From NCBI RefSeq assembly GCF_012843265.1, contig NZ_JABAIT010000014.1:1-64000 (forward strand): 64,000 bases of DNA, written 5' to 3'. Below the pieces are notes generated by a model, which was not told the DNA's origin, did not search any database, and saw only the letters and a program-made list of their open reading frames with translations. Source of the stretch: Bacillus sp. DNRA2 (GTDB taxonomy: Bacteria > Bacillota > Bacilli > Bacillales > Cytobacillaceae). This document shows, one piece after another, positions 1-8,527 of the stretch. Numbering within the stretch: the first letter of the stretch is position 1; each line of letters begins with the position of its first letter. Made by a program: the position numbers and the translations under genes.

Positions 1-16
1 ATTTTTGTTGTGGCAT
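1..16 (-). CDS. 5' end of a gene running off the window
   Basis: A near-ideal ribosome site (AAAGGAGGTG, complement of 24-33) lies seven bases before an ATG at 16-14. The five visible codons read MPQQK. Only the start is inside the window, so the product cannot be named. Confidence 0.6.
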
Positions 17-376
17 AAGAAAGCACCTCCTTTAATTGATACGTGTATCGTACCAGGAGATGCTGCTTGTTTATATGCGTAGTTTGAATTCGGGCTTACG
101 TTGTTACATCGGCAAACGAGCCTATGTATCATACCCACCTCTCCAAGCAACGTCTTATAGTTATTTACGTTGAAAACTATTTTTACTTACTAAATATATT
201 AAGTAAGCAAAGTTAGAAAAGTAGCTGTCCTTATTTCATTATTTACAATTGATACGGTAAAAATCTTATTATATATATCTAAACGATAGTTCAATAACTA
301 ACTTTACGCCTCCATGTTATCGTAATATTCAAAAAAACAGTTATAAAATAAAAAGAAGACCGCATTATTGATCGCC
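17..376. other. Gene-poor stretch
   Basis: Apart from the ribosome site of the partial gene at the left edge, no convincing ORF, tRNA or riboswitch was found. The sequence is AT-rich and probably holds that gene's promoter, but no clear -35/-10 pair stands out. Confidence 0.4.
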
Positions 377-405
377 AAAAAGCCATGTTGATTAAACGCA
401 TGGCT
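377..405 (-). terminator. Rho-independent terminator of the DnaA-N-like gene
   Basis: On the minus strand AGCCATG, an 11-base loop and CATGGCT are followed by a short T run. It lies just after the stop codon at 420. Confidence 0.6.
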
Positions 406-419
406 ATCTATATCCGTTT

Positions 420-788
420 TTATTTCTGTTCGAGGCGAGCAATTCTGTCTTCTAGTTCTTGAATCTTTTTCTGCTGAGCTAGAATTAATCCTTTTAATTC
501 ATCGAAGGCACTTTTTGGAAGCTCCTTAGAGGATTGAAACTCCATATTTTTTTGTATGGTTTGACCCGTTATCTCTACTTCCATCGTGTGCCCAGTCACT
601 TCTTTTATGGTTTCAATCATCATTGTTTTATAGCGTTCTTCCAACCAGTCAGCCTGAAATTCATTCTTTGTTTTGACAATCACAACATCGTCCTTTATTT
701 CTGCTGTTGTGTTCTTCAGCCATGTTTCAAAACTAGGCTTGCTAATTCTTTCGCTAATAAGATGTAAGACTTGTTTCCATTGCTCCAT
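420..788 (-). CDS. Stand-alone DnaA N-terminal-domain protein
   Basis: The 122-residue product resembles domain I of the replication initiator DnaA over about residues 1-75 (start MEQWKQVL, then SKPSFETWL and NEFQADWLEERY). A charged helical tail with heptads (about residues 95-121, KIQELEDRIARLEQK) looks like a coiled coil. The AAA+ ATPase and the DNA-binding domain IV are absent, so it cannot be an initiator itself. DnaA domain I is known to self-associate and to bind helicase loaders and regulators. A role as a decoy or adaptor is therefore possible, but that is inference. The ribosome site AAGGAGATGG precedes the ATG. It has its own terminator and no operon partner on the same strand downstream. 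Confidence 0.75.
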   Translation of the reverse strand: MEQWKQVLHLISERISKPSFETWLKNTTAEIKDDVVIVKTKNEFQADWLEERYKTMMIETIKEVTGHTMEVEITGQTIQKNMEFQSSKELPKSAFDELKGLILAQQKKIQELEDRIARLEQK

Positions 789-803
789 TTAAAATCCATC
801 TCC

Positions 804-902
804 TTATTCTTTTTTCAACTGATCAAGCGTTAAGTAGTAACCACGTTCAATTTCTTCAGCTTTTTCCTTTTTTACGTTTGAAAAGAACCTGTTAAAAAGA
901 AT
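804..902 (-). other. Possible small ORF or C-terminal remnant upstream of the DnaA-N gene
   Basis: An open frame of 32 codons ends 15 bases before the DnaA-N start. It ends in KAEEIERGYYLTLDQLKKE, which looks protein-like. No ATG, GTG or TTG lies in the open stretch, which begins after a TAA at 903-905. It may be the tail of a decayed gene or a gene with a rare start. I do not recognise it. Confidence 0.25.
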
Positions 903-1260
903 TTAAATATTTCCCTCTGTTTTCTTCCCAGTAGGGATCTTTTTCCCAATGATATGTATCGTTAAAAATGTTTAATTTATGATTTTATTTCAATATTACT
1001 TATTAAACCAATTTTACCATAAGCCTTATTGCTAACTTGTATCATTCGCTTAAGTGAAAGAATCAAAAAGATTATAATTAACCATCAAGTTTTGTTCAAG
1101 AATATGGCCATTATACTAAAGAAAGGGCACAATTCTTATTGCAGAGATGCGCCCGATTGCGGAAGATCGCTATTGAAAAGCCCTTAATCGCTGAACCCAC
1201 AAATTCTCTTTTTATTTGTACATCATCTTTCTGAAAAGAGCTTAAATTAGAAATGAAACA
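903..1260. other. Intergenic stretch without a recognisable gene
   Basis: No ORF with a ribosome site was found on either strand. It holds one copy of the GCGCCCGATT palindromic repeat (1124-1157). Confidence 0.4.
1124..1157. repeat. Palindromic intergenic repeat, copy 1
   Basis: An imperfect hairpin (GGGC...GCCC around a TTATTGCAG loop) is followed by GATT. Related copies occur at 1961, 4520 and 5740. Confidence 0.4.
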
Positions 1261-1737
1261 TTACTGTACTGAGCATAAGTTATTTAATTTCTCACTATTA
1301 GGACCCTCTATTTTAATAGATAAATCTTCTTGAACCCATAAATGAAGATATCCCAACCTGGATAATGCCTTACTTTTTTTATTTACTTGCTCTCTATACA
1401 ATGGAGTTTCTGGCCAAGCAGCAATATAAAAAGCATTATTTTTATATTTTTTATCATCCTCTCGCTCCATTAACTTATTAATTTGGCTCTTGACGTTATC
1501 TCTTACTGAGCTTTTTGGCATAGCTCCTATACTATTATCTGTGTCATATTTATTTTTAACAGATCCTTTAGCTTCAATGTAAAGAGTCGCGCCATTTTTC
1601 GAAAGCTCTAAATCAATCCCTCTTTCGTTATTTTTTGCCTTTTTCATAAGTTTAAAATCGTATTTATTAAAATAGTCCTCAATTGCATCAATTAATTTGT
1701 TTTCAGTAATAAATAGACCTTCAAATGGTTTTGTCAT
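1261..1737 (-). CDS. Small PD-(D/E)XK nuclease-like protein
   Basis: The 158-residue product shows the core pattern of the PD-(D/E)XK fold: a helix with an early acidic residue, then GIDLEL and, ten residues on, LYIEAKG, giving D...ExK catalytic spacing. No DNA-binding domain is obvious. The start at 1737 is chosen because GAGGTGG precedes it. An upstream in-frame ATG (1755) has no ribosome site. It stands alone, so a restriction or phage-defence role is only a guess. It could also be a house-keeping Holliday-junction or Vsr-like relative. The fold call is moderately confident, the function unknown. Confidence 0.55.
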   Translation of the reverse strand: MTKPFEGLFITENKLIDAIEDYFNKYDFKLMKKAKNNERGIDLELSKNGATLYIEAKGSVKNKYDTDNSIGAMPKSSVRDNVKSQINKLMEREDDKKYKNNAFYIAAWPETPLYREQVNKKSKALSRLGYLHLWVQEDLSIKIEGPNSEKLNNLCSVQ

Positions 1738-2129
1738 AATTTCCACCTCATACAAGACATTATAACAAAGCCGGATCAGGATACGCTTTAAATAATTCCG
1801 TTTACTTCTTCTGAAAATCTTCCTTTAAGTTATACGTATAGGCACTTTAAATATCAAATAATCCAAGCAATTAGATACATCACTGTGCTAAAAAACATAA
1901 TAATAAGGTCATTTAACTATTGAAAATATTCCATTAAATTTTCACAATTCATTAAGAAAGAGCGCATTTCTTACAGCAGAAATGCGCCTGATTCTGGAAT
2001 AAGCTGCTAGATATTATCATCGGAAGACGAATTAAATTAGAAATAAAATCGAATTCCATATCTCCAATGCTTTCCTATTGTTTTATAATAAAAAGTATAA
2101 ATAATTTACATAAAAAGGATGAAACCAAT
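1738..2129. other. Intergenic stretch with one palindromic repeat
   Basis: Divergent upstream region of the two nuclease-like genes. No ORF is supported. It contains repeat copy 2 at 1961-1988. Confidence 0.4.
1961..1988. repeat. Palindromic intergenic repeat, copy 2
   Basis: AGCGCATTTCT, a short ACAGC loop and AGAAATGCGCC form a clean hairpin, followed by TGATTCTGGAA as in other copies of the family. Confidence 0.5.
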
Positions 2130-2630
2130 ATGGAACTCTCTAAGACCCATATAATTCATATTCAATGGGATGGACCTTATAACTTAACTCAACTTCCAGA
2201 CTTAATGAATGAGGAAACTGATTATGGTATTTATCAGGTTTACGGCAATCATCTCGTTTATGGTAATGATGTGTTACTGTATATCGGAAAAGCAGATCGT
2301 CAAACACTCGGAAGAAGAATCTCTCAAGAAGGCTGGCTAGATACTAACGACTCAAATAGCATAAAAATTTATGTTGGAAGATTTCATGGTAAAAGTAACC
2401 CCTCTCAAGAATTATGGTCTTTAGAAATTGACTTAGCTGAACGATTTTTAATCTATGCTCATAGCCCAGCTAACAACTCTAAAAGTATTTCTACACTCCC
2501 AGACTCAGAATTTCAGGATATACATATCTTGAATTGGGGACATCGTAGATCTCTTCTCCCGGAGCTTTCCGGATTACTTTGGACTAGTAAGTTAGATGAC
2601 GTTGAATATGAATTATATAAATGGGTGTAA
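2130..2630 (+). CDS. GIY-YIG-like nuclease domain protein
   Basis: The 166-residue product contains YGIYQVYG followed about a dozen residues later by LLYIGKADRQTLGRRI, the signature order of the GIY-YIG endonuclease fold. An LEIDLAERFLI segment supplies the downstream acidic residue, and PANNSKS a conserved-type Asn. The start at 2130 is preceded by AAAAAGGATG. The upstream in-frame ATG at 2067 has no ribosome site and adds an unconserved-looking tail. It is a single gene with its own terminator overlapping the stop codon. The GIY-YIG fold occurs in repair, homing and restriction enzymes, and nothing here distinguishes these. Confidence 0.65.
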   Translation: MELSKTHIIHIQWDGPYNLTQLPDLMNEETDYGIYQVYGNHLVYGNDVLLYIGKADRQTLGRRISQEGWLDTNDSNSIKIYVGRFHGKSNPSQELWSLEIDLAERFLIYAHSPANNSKSISTLPDSEFQDIHILNWGHRRSLLPELSGLLWTSKLDDVEYELYKWV

Positions 2631-2650
2631 TTGCACCCATTTTTTTCTTT
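2619..2650 (+). terminator. Terminator of the GIY-YIG gene
   Basis: AAATGGGTG and CACCCATTT form a perfect 9-bp stem followed by seven Ts. The stem starts inside the last codons of the gene. Confidence 0.8.
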
Positions 2651-2928
2651 CTGTCGCCTTTTGGTTCAAATGTGCAGTACTCTTGTCAAAGATTATAAAT
2701 TAAAAGGACCCAATCCCTTGTACTGGAATAGCGCCCTTCGTATTATGGAATAACAAAAATATTGTTCTTATCCCTAAACCATTTAATTCTTGTTTAACTA
2801 AAGCAGTTTACTTTAATTACAGTATTTCACACATATTTGAAATAGAAATGCTGACCTAACAAGTACCTCCAATATCCTCCTCTAACCGATTGAATTAGAC
2901 TAAATTGTATCACCGCTTTGATAAGAAA
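2651..2928. other. Intergenic stretch, no gene seen
   Basis: No supported ORF. A half-copy of the GCGCCC repeat (AATAGCGCCC, about 2718-2727) is present. Confidence 0.35.
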
Positions 2929-2985
2929 AATGCCTTGCCCCCTATTAAGGCAAAGCACCCATTAGTTAGTAAAGGGGGAGGCATT
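2929..2985 (-). terminator. Long hairpin, likely terminator of the 3050 gene
   Basis: AATGCCT pairs with AGGCATT and CCCCCT with AGGGGG inside it. On the minus strand the stem is followed by TTTTTCTT. It lies about 65 bases after the stop of the minus-strand gene at 3050. Confidence 0.5.
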
Positions 2986-3049
2986 ACCTATCAGTATCTG
3001 CGATATAGTATTTCATTTAGTCTCCTTGAATTATTTACAAAATCTCTAT

Positions 3050-3835
3050 TTACAAATTATTTTCCCAAGCTTTTTCTCTTAAATCCCAATAATCTTGTGC
3101 CAGTAGCATATATCTTCTTACGTCTTCTGGGTTTTCAAGCGGTTTTTCTCCATCTACAACAAGGCGTTTAACGAATTCTCTATCATCAATAAAATAAATT
3201 TTTTGGCAATAGTCGTATATATCATCAAAAGTATCTAAAAAATTTTTCAATGGTAGAGAATTATATCCTGATTGGCTGAATATATTAAAATTACCTGTTT
3301 TATTATCTGACATTCTGATTCTATCTTTTAAGGGAATACTTAGATATTTGTTGAGATAATATACAAAAGTGTCTAATCGATCAAATCCATCCAGTGTATC
3401 TCGATTCCCTTTGAATTTATTCATCCCCCCAGTACTTGGCATGAGAGAAAAATTTAATAATGTATGATGGTGTTTTTCACATTTATCAAGCAAATCTAAA
3501 TCTTTTCCTTTTAGAATCTGTTTAAATCGATATATTTTCCTGCAGTTAAAATTAAAATCACAATCTCCTGATAAACTGAATTTAGACCAAAATCGCCTTT
3601 TTTTAGAATATTCACTGTTTTCGTTAATTCCAGCGATATATCTAATATTTCCCTTTTCTGAATAGCGTCCGTATAAATTATAATAGGTATCAATATGATT
3701 CAGATTAAATTCGTTGATTAGTTTCCAATGCTTAGGAGTATATACTTTTATATAATGCTCCCAAGCAAATGGAGAAGAATCTGCATCGAATTCTAAACCT
3801 TTTTGCTTCTGTGGAATTTCAGGATATCTTTCCAT
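3050..3835 (-). CDS. Hypothetical cytoplasmic protein
   Basis: The 261-residue product has no signal peptide or membrane segment and is rich in aromatic and charged residues. Notable stretches are CEKHHHTLLNFSLMPSTGG, DGFDRLDTFVYYLNKY and, near the C-terminus, AQDYWDLREKAW. I do not recognise the family. The start at 3835 follows AAGGAGAAAAAT; seven upstream in-frame codons lack a better site. It is monocistronic, lies in a repeat-rich region and has a terminator-like hairpin downstream. Confidence 0.6.
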   Translation of the reverse strand: MERYPEIPQKQKGLEFDADSSPFAWEHYIKVYTPKHWKLINEFNLNHIDTYYNLYGRYSEKGNIRYIAGINENSEYSKKRRFWSKFSLSGDCDFNFNCRKIYRFKQILKGKDLDLLDKCEKHHHTLLNFSLMPSTGGMNKFKGNRDTLDGFDRLDTFVYYLNKYLSIPLKDRIRMSDNKTGNFNIFSQSGYNSLPLKNFLDTFDDIYDYCQKIYFIDDREFVKRLVVDGEKPLENPEDVRRYMLLAQDYWDLREKAWENNL

Positions 3836-3968
3836 ATTTTTCTCCTTATCTAGCATTTACTCCTAATAATTATAAAAATTAATACTTAATTTTTCGATGT
3901 ATTCTTACAATGTGCTGAATCTGACATATATACTGCGAAACTATTTCCTTTACATTAGACATGTTATT

Positions 3969-4157
3969 TTAAAATAAATGTTCAACAATTAACTCTCTGA
4001 TATTTTTATGAATCCACTTTTTATCTTGATATGAAGGATCTAAAGACAATTTTACTACTTCCTTAATCAATTCAACATCTGATAAGTATGTCTGTTTCGA
4101 ATCTTCACTATTATTTTCAATATCATTGCCGAGCCACAATTGCTTCTTTAAAGCCAT
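3969..4157 (-). pseudogene. Chimeric ORF: transposase overlap plus a gene tail
   Basis: The 62-residue frame starts with MALKKQLWLGND, which is the out-of-frame reading of the IS256 transposase remnant. It continues into EDSKQTYLSDVELIKEVVKLSLDPSYQDKKW, which looks like the C-terminus of an unrelated protein. It is probably the tail of a gene cut by the insertion sequence and then fused by deletion. No convincing ribosome site is present. Confidence 0.4.
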
Positions 4158-4410
4158 TTAATCCATCAACTGAGAATATCAATACATCTCTCTCTTTTTT
4201 AATGTCGTTCAAGACTGCTAACCAGAATTTACTGCTCTCATTAGCTCCTACCCAAATACCTAAAATTTCTTTTTTATCATCTAAATTTACACCTATAACA
4301 ACATTAGCTGCCTTAACAACTATTTGCTTATCTTCCCTTATTTTGTAGTGGATAGCATCAATAAATACGAATGAGTATGTATTTTCTAATGGTCTATTTT
4401 GCCATTAGTT
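4123..4410 (-). pseudogene. IS256/mutator-family transposase remnant
   Basis: The minus strand encodes an uninterrupted internal piece of an IS256-type transposase. It runs from WQNRPLENTYSFVFIDAIHYK through VVIGVNLDDKKEILGIW and ESSKFWLAVLND to FSVDGLNGFKEAI. The Asp in FIDAIHYK fits the first catalytic residue. Both ends are missing and a stop lies just upstream of WQNRP, so it is dead. No terminal repeats were found. It shows an old insertion and deletion at this spot. Confidence 0.85.
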
Positions 4411-4519
4411 TCTTATTGTTACATTTACTTCCGTTTAATATGAGGTCTCTCACAATCTTTAACCCATAACGACTTTCTTTTAATGTCTTATTCCAGATAA
4501 TGGCCCTAAAATGGAAAAT

Positions 4520-4550
4520 GAGCGCTTATCCTTTTTGAAGGATAGCGCCC
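4520..4550. repeat. Palindromic intergenic repeat, copy 3
   Basis: GAGCGCTTATCCTT and AAGGATAGCGCCC form a hairpin, followed by GATAATTG as in the family. The surrounding 4411-4632 stretch has no gene. Confidence 0.5.
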
Positions 4551-4632
4551 GATAATTGAATAACTTATATATGATCTGAATCATTATTGGCCAACGCATT
4601 CTGCACGTTAAGAGAATACAACCTAATATACC

Positions 4633-5094
4633 CTATTTCGAGTTGGATTTTGTATTAAGGTCCCTGTTTCTTAAAACAAAATTTTGGTCAACTACATATT
4701 CCTCAACTGTTTCCGGATAATAGTGGGAAATAACTTTTTCTCTAGGTATATCTTTGGGTACATGTAAAAATCGTGAATACAATTCTGTACCTGATTGAAG
4801 TTTTTCATCTATTAAAATAAAGCAATCTAACGCATCTACAAATTTCTTTTCAACGAGTTCTTCGTATAGATTCAAATAGTTTATTTCTTCATCTTTTGCT
4901 TTCTTTTCAGCAATAGAATATGCGTGTTCAAAGGACTGTGCTTTAACAAGCATTATGCTTTCTTCAAAAGTTTTGTATGTATTGGTGTAATTTTTGTCTA
5001 TTGTTTCTGGATTAGGGTTTCCCGAGATGATGCTTTCATATAGTAATTTTACTGCATACCATTCCCACGAAGATTTTCTTTGATTTTGGTTCAC
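4633..5094 (-). CDS. DUF4288 family protein
   Basis: The 153-residue product begins with SSWEWYAVKLLYES and continues with TFEESIMLVKAQSFEHAYSIAEKKA, the pattern I associate with DUF4288: an N-terminal WYAVKLL strand followed by an A/E-rich helix. No catalytic motif or export signal is visible. The start follows a GGGGGGA site. The gene is monocistronic. Function is unknown for the family. Confidence 0.7.
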   Translation of the reverse strand: MNQNQRKSSWEWYAVKLLYESIISGNPNPETIDKNYTNTYKTFEESIMLVKAQSFEHAYSIAEKKAKDEEINYLNLYEELVEKKFVDALDCFILIDEKLQSGTELYSRFLHVPKDIPREKVISHYYPETVEEYVVDQNFVLRNRDLNTKSNSK

Positions 5095-5179
5095 ATAAAT
5101 CCCCCCTCGTATATTAGCAGCAAGTACTCTTTCATTAGATTTTTACAATACAGGAAAGCGCCCTTAACTTGAATAACAA

Positions 5180-5620
5180 TTATTTATTATTTTGAAAAGA
5201 ATTATACTTTGTATAATAAGGAAAAATTAAAAAATTACTTGTAATTAGGATTACTCCAATTAATACAAGAATGATAAAAGATATGGAATGTAAAGAAACA
5301 GAAAAAACATTTGAAAGAATGCTAGAAAGGAATACAAATAAACCATTTATCAGCCCAAATATTAATCTTGACCGAAAAGTGATATAGTGTTCCAAGCCAC
5401 ATTGTTTACAAACTAATGGTTTGTACCACCATTTATTTGCCCTTTGAATTTCTTTCCATCTAAATTGATAGCCACATGAATCACAGCTTTGAATACCCAA
5501 ATGTTTATCCTCGACTTTCATGGAAATGACTTTGTTGATTACAAAACACTTCTTTCCTCTTCCTAATCCTGTAATTTCGACATAAAATTTTGATTTTCCT
5601 TCTTTCACTAAACTGCTCAT
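5180..5620 (-). CDS. CxxC-N20-CxxC zinc-ribbon membrane protein
   Basis: The 146-residue product has SCDSCGYQFRWKE (about residues 45-57) and, about 20 residues later, CKQCG, a paired CxxC arrangement that should bind zinc. Two hydrophobic segments follow (about 88-108 and 115-135). This matches the small Bacillus CxxC-20-CxxC family of unknown function. Related proteins usually start close to the first CxxC, so the ATG at 5521 (MKVEDKHLG) may be the true start. Neither candidate has a strong ribosome site. Confidence 0.65.
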   Translation of the reverse strand: MSSLVKEGKSKFYVEITGLGRGKKCFVINKVISMKVEDKHLGIQSCDSCGYQFRWKEIQRANKWWYKPLVCKQCGLEHYITFRSRLIFGLINGLFVFLSSILSNVFSVSLHSISFIILVLIGVILITSNFLIFPYYTKYNSFQNNK

Positions 5621-5739
5621 TAGTTTAAGTGGAATTCTTCACAAACTACACACCGTCTTTACAACAAATATTCAATTTTGCTTGAGGATTCTTATTCCAT
5701 TATATGGCCCGATTGTGGAAATTTCCCTCATAAAAACAA

Positions 5740-5768
5740 GCACAATTCATTCTGCTGAATTGTGCCCG
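5740..5768. repeat. Palindromic intergenic repeat, copy 4
   Basis: GCACAATTCA, a TTCTGC loop and TGAATTGTGC form a hairpin, followed by CCG. A loose half (GGCCCGATTGTGGAA) sits at 5706-5720. Confidence 0.45.
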
Positions 5769-5793
5769 TTCTACATAAAATTATTTTCACCAA

Positions 5794-7860
5794 CTAAACC
5801 CTATCTTTTAAAAAAGGGGAAATTTCGGAGGAATACGTCAAAATCATTTTATGCATTGCTCTTGTACAGGCAATATACAACAAGCTTTTATCTAGATCCG
5901 TTTTATAGTTCGCTTCATCAGTAAATGGAATGATCACATGATCAAATTCGAGCCCTTTTGCCATATGTGCAGAGGTAATAATGATTCCATCGTGGTATTC
6001 CTTACTATTGAAAGTTAATAAATGAATATTCTTGTTCAAGTGTTTTATTGCTTGATAAACCTTTTCGGCCTGGGGTTGTGACTTACAAATGATTCCAAGA
6101 GAAGTGTGCCCTGATTTTAGAAAAGCACCCATCAGCTTCTTAATGTTCTTCATTTCTTCATCAAAACTGAAAGATTTTATCAGGACCGGTTCTTCGCCAT
6201 GTCTTTCAATTGGAATTAGGTTACTATGTGGATTTAATGTTTTCGCGAAATTTGTTATCTCCACGGTGGAACGATAGCTTTTTAACAATTCCACTGTGTC
6301 GGCATCCTGAAAGATTTCCTTTATTTTCTGCAGAGAGGATGACGAATATGGATTAACAGATTGGCTGCTGTCACCTAAAATTGTTTTTTTACATTTAAAT
6401 ATTTTGGAAAGAACTGCATATTGAATCGGTGTATAATCCTGCATTTCGTCCACCAGCAAGTGCTTTACAAATTCATAAGACTTAATTCCTTCAAGGTAAA
6501 TTTTCAAGTACATCAATGGGAAGGCGTCCGCATACTCAAGTACTTTTCCTTTTTTAAAAATAAATAAGTCTGGCTTGCGAATGTGCTGATAAAATTCTTT
6601 GTAAAGAGACAGGGTATCAGCAAACTTAAACATTTTCTTAATCGCTGGTTTAATTTTTCGAGAAATAGCTCCCGGCAAACGTTTTCCAGCTTTATTTCTA
6701 TAATTGGCCACAATGTTTGCGGCGATCTTTTCCAATCTCGGTTTGATTGGCAGCCATTTAAAAGAGTTATAGCTTTTCAATATATCCTTTTTGGAAATGA
6801 ACACTGACTCAATTTTTATATCAACTGGTGAAAAATAATCAGTTTCGATTGATTTAGCGAAAGATTCTAGTTGGTCGTAGAAATCAACTGTTGCCTTATA
6901 CTTAATTCTATTTACAGCCCCAAAGTCCGCATCCGCAAGAAGTTCCACTACTTGCTGATCAAAAGTCTGGATGTCGCAAATTCCCACCAATTCCTTACGC
7001 GCCAGTTCCTCCATCCTCACTTCAAGAATATTCTCTTCTCCCAACTCTGGTAAAACATTTGAGATGTAATCCGAAAAAACCTGGTTGGGCGAAATGATTA
7101 AGATGTTTCTAGAAGTAAGCGTTTCTTTGTTTCGATACAACAAAAATGCCACTCGGTGCAGAGCGACAGACGTTTTCCCTGAGCCAGCAACCCCTTGGAT
7201 GATTAACTCTCTGGACGTTTCATTTCTAATGATGAGATTCTGCTCTTTTTGAATCGTCGCGACGATATTTTTCATTTTCTCATCTGAAGTACTGCTTAGC
7301 TCCTTTTGTAAAACTTCATCATTGATATTAAGGGAGCTTTCAATCATATATTCCATAACGCCGCTTTTTATTTTGTATTGTCTTTTAAGGCAAACCTCGC
7401 CTTCAACATTTCCGACTGGGGATTGATAATAGGCAGATCCAAGCTCAAAATCATAGAATAAACTTGAAACCGGGGCTCGCCAATCATAAATAATATTCTC
7501 ATGGGTATTCTCTTCAAAAAAAGCATGAATTCCGATATAGAAAGGTTCTCTACCGCTTTTTTTAGCCTCAACAAAATCAACTCTGCCAAAATAGGGAGAT
7601 TGCAGCAGCTTTTGAATTTTTCGACGCTGTATCACCGCTTTTTCGCCAAAATCGATTCCCAGTGAAACCTCAACACGATTAGCAGCTTGTTCCGCTGCAT
7701 CAAGCTCTGCGATATTTTCCCAAATATACTTTTTTGCTTCAATTACATCTCTATTAATCGTAGAGATTTTATCATTAACAGAATCAAATTCTTTATTAAG
7801 CTTAGTCAATACTTCTTCAAGATGCTGTCTTTCCTCTTTTTCCGTTCGATTAAGCATCAA
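5794..7860 (-). CDS. helD: HelD-type RNA polymerase recycling ATPase (UvrD-like)
   Basis: The 688-residue product has an N-terminal coiled-coil arm (about residues 1-60) and then superfamily 1 helicase motifs. These are GVAGSGKTSVAL (Walker A, about 222), LLVDEMQDYTPIQ (motif II, about 470), ILGDSSQSV (motif III), LLKSYRST (motif IV) and AHMAKGLEFDHVI (motif V). HelD proteins lack true helicase activity and remove stalled or idle RNA polymerase from DNA. The length is somewhat under the B. subtilis protein but all ATPase motifs are intact. The gene is monocistronic with AAGGGG upstream of the start. Confidence 0.85.
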   Translation of the reverse strand: MMLNRTEKEERQHLEEVLTKLNKEFDSVNDKISTINRDVIEAKKYIWENIAELDAAEQAANRVEVSLGIDFGEKAVIQRRKIQKLLQSPYFGRVDFVEAKKSGREPFYIGIHAFFEENTHENIIYDWRAPVSSLFYDFELGSAYYQSPVGNVEGEVCLKRQYKIKSGVMEYMIESSLNINDEVLQKELSSTSDEKMKNIVATIQKEQNLIIRNETSRELIIQGVAGSGKTSVALHRVAFLLYRNKETLTSRNILIISPNQVFSDYISNVLPELGEENILEVRMEELARKELVGICDIQTFDQQVVELLADADFGAVNRIKYKATVDFYDQLESFAKSIETDYFSPVDIKIESVFISKKDILKSYNSFKWLPIKPRLEKIAANIVANYRNKAGKRLPGAISRKIKPAIKKMFKFADTLSLYKEFYQHIRKPDLFIFKKGKVLEYADAFPLMYLKIYLEGIKSYEFVKHLLVDEMQDYTPIQYAVLSKIFKCKKTILGDSSQSVNPYSSSSLQKIKEIFQDADTVELLKSYRSTVEITNFAKTLNPHSNLIPIERHGEEPVLIKSFSFDEEMKNIKKLMGAFLKSGHTSLGIICKSQPQAEKVYQAIKHLNKNIHLLTFNSKEYHDGIIITSAHMAKGLEFDHVIIPFTDEANYKTDLDKSLLYIACTRAMHKMILTYSSEISPFLKDRV

Positions 7861-8010
7861 TATACCCCTTCCATGAGCTGGTACACTCTATTTTAGGGAA
7901 AAAATAAAAAAAATATAGACTTATTATGGCCTATCTAGTATATTATATTAAAATTATCCCCCTTAAAAAATTTTCTTCTTTTTAGAAGAGATAAACATAG
8001 TCAAAACAAC

Positions 8011-8040
8011 AGGCGAACCAGAATCTGGTTTGCCTTTTTT
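8011..8040 (+). terminator. Orphan terminator-like hairpin
   Basis: AGGCGAACCAGA and TCTGGTTTGCCT form a 12-bp stem with one mismatch and a one-base loop, followed by Ts on the plus strand. No plus-strand gene lies upstream, so it may be a relic. Confidence 0.5.
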
Positions 8041-8131
8041 GGTGTTTCTTCATATTAACTTCTCAGCTCATACCAATGCCACCGGATTTTAATAATCTAA
8101 AAGAAGTGGCCAAAAAATGACCACCTCGTAC

Positions 8132-8521
8132 TTATACATCTACTTTATAGCTCAATTTTAACTCATCCCCAGGTAACCCTCTTATACCCCAATTATGTTT
8201 TGGAGTTTCAAAAATGGTAATCTCAATATCCTGTGGAGATATACTCAATTCGCTATTCATACGTTCAAAAAGTAGTTTTATTAATTGTTTTTTGGTTTCT
8301 ACTGAACGTCCTTCGAACATACTAATTTCGATTATTGTATATGCTTCAGTTCTTCCACTAGCATAATAAAAATCTTCTTTCTCCATAGGGAAGAAACGGT
8401 GAAACCTCTTTTCAGATGGTAAATCTAGTGCTGCCACCATACACGAATGAATAACATTCGACAGCGACTCCTTAATTGAATTTAAGCTGTCCTTTACTCC
8501 ATAAATTTTTATTTGCCCCAT
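8132..8521 (-). CDS. Tautomerase family protein
   Basis: The 129-residue product matches the longer Bacillus tautomerase-like family (Tautomerase_2 type): MGQIKIYG at the start, KRFHRFFPMEKEDF, TIIEISMFEGRS and IEITIFETPKHNWGIRGLPGDEL. Proteins of this class form small trimers. The second residue is Gly rather than the catalytic Pro of 4-oxalocrotonate tautomerase, so the chemistry is uncertain. The stop of the upstream methyltransferase gene lies six bases before its start, so the two are an operon. Confidence 0.75.
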   Translation of the reverse strand: MGQIKIYGVKDSLNSIKESLSNVIHSCMVAALDLPSEKRFHRFFPMEKEDFYYASGRTEAYTIIEISMFEGRSVETKKQLIKLLFERMNSELSISPQDIEITIFETPKHNWGIRGLPGDELKLSYKVDV

Positions 8522-8527
8522 TCTTAT

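Noticed and set aside
2905-3171. 88-residue plus-strand ORF
   Set aside because: It has no start signal, overlaps the terminator and the end of the 3050 gene, and has no protein-like pattern.
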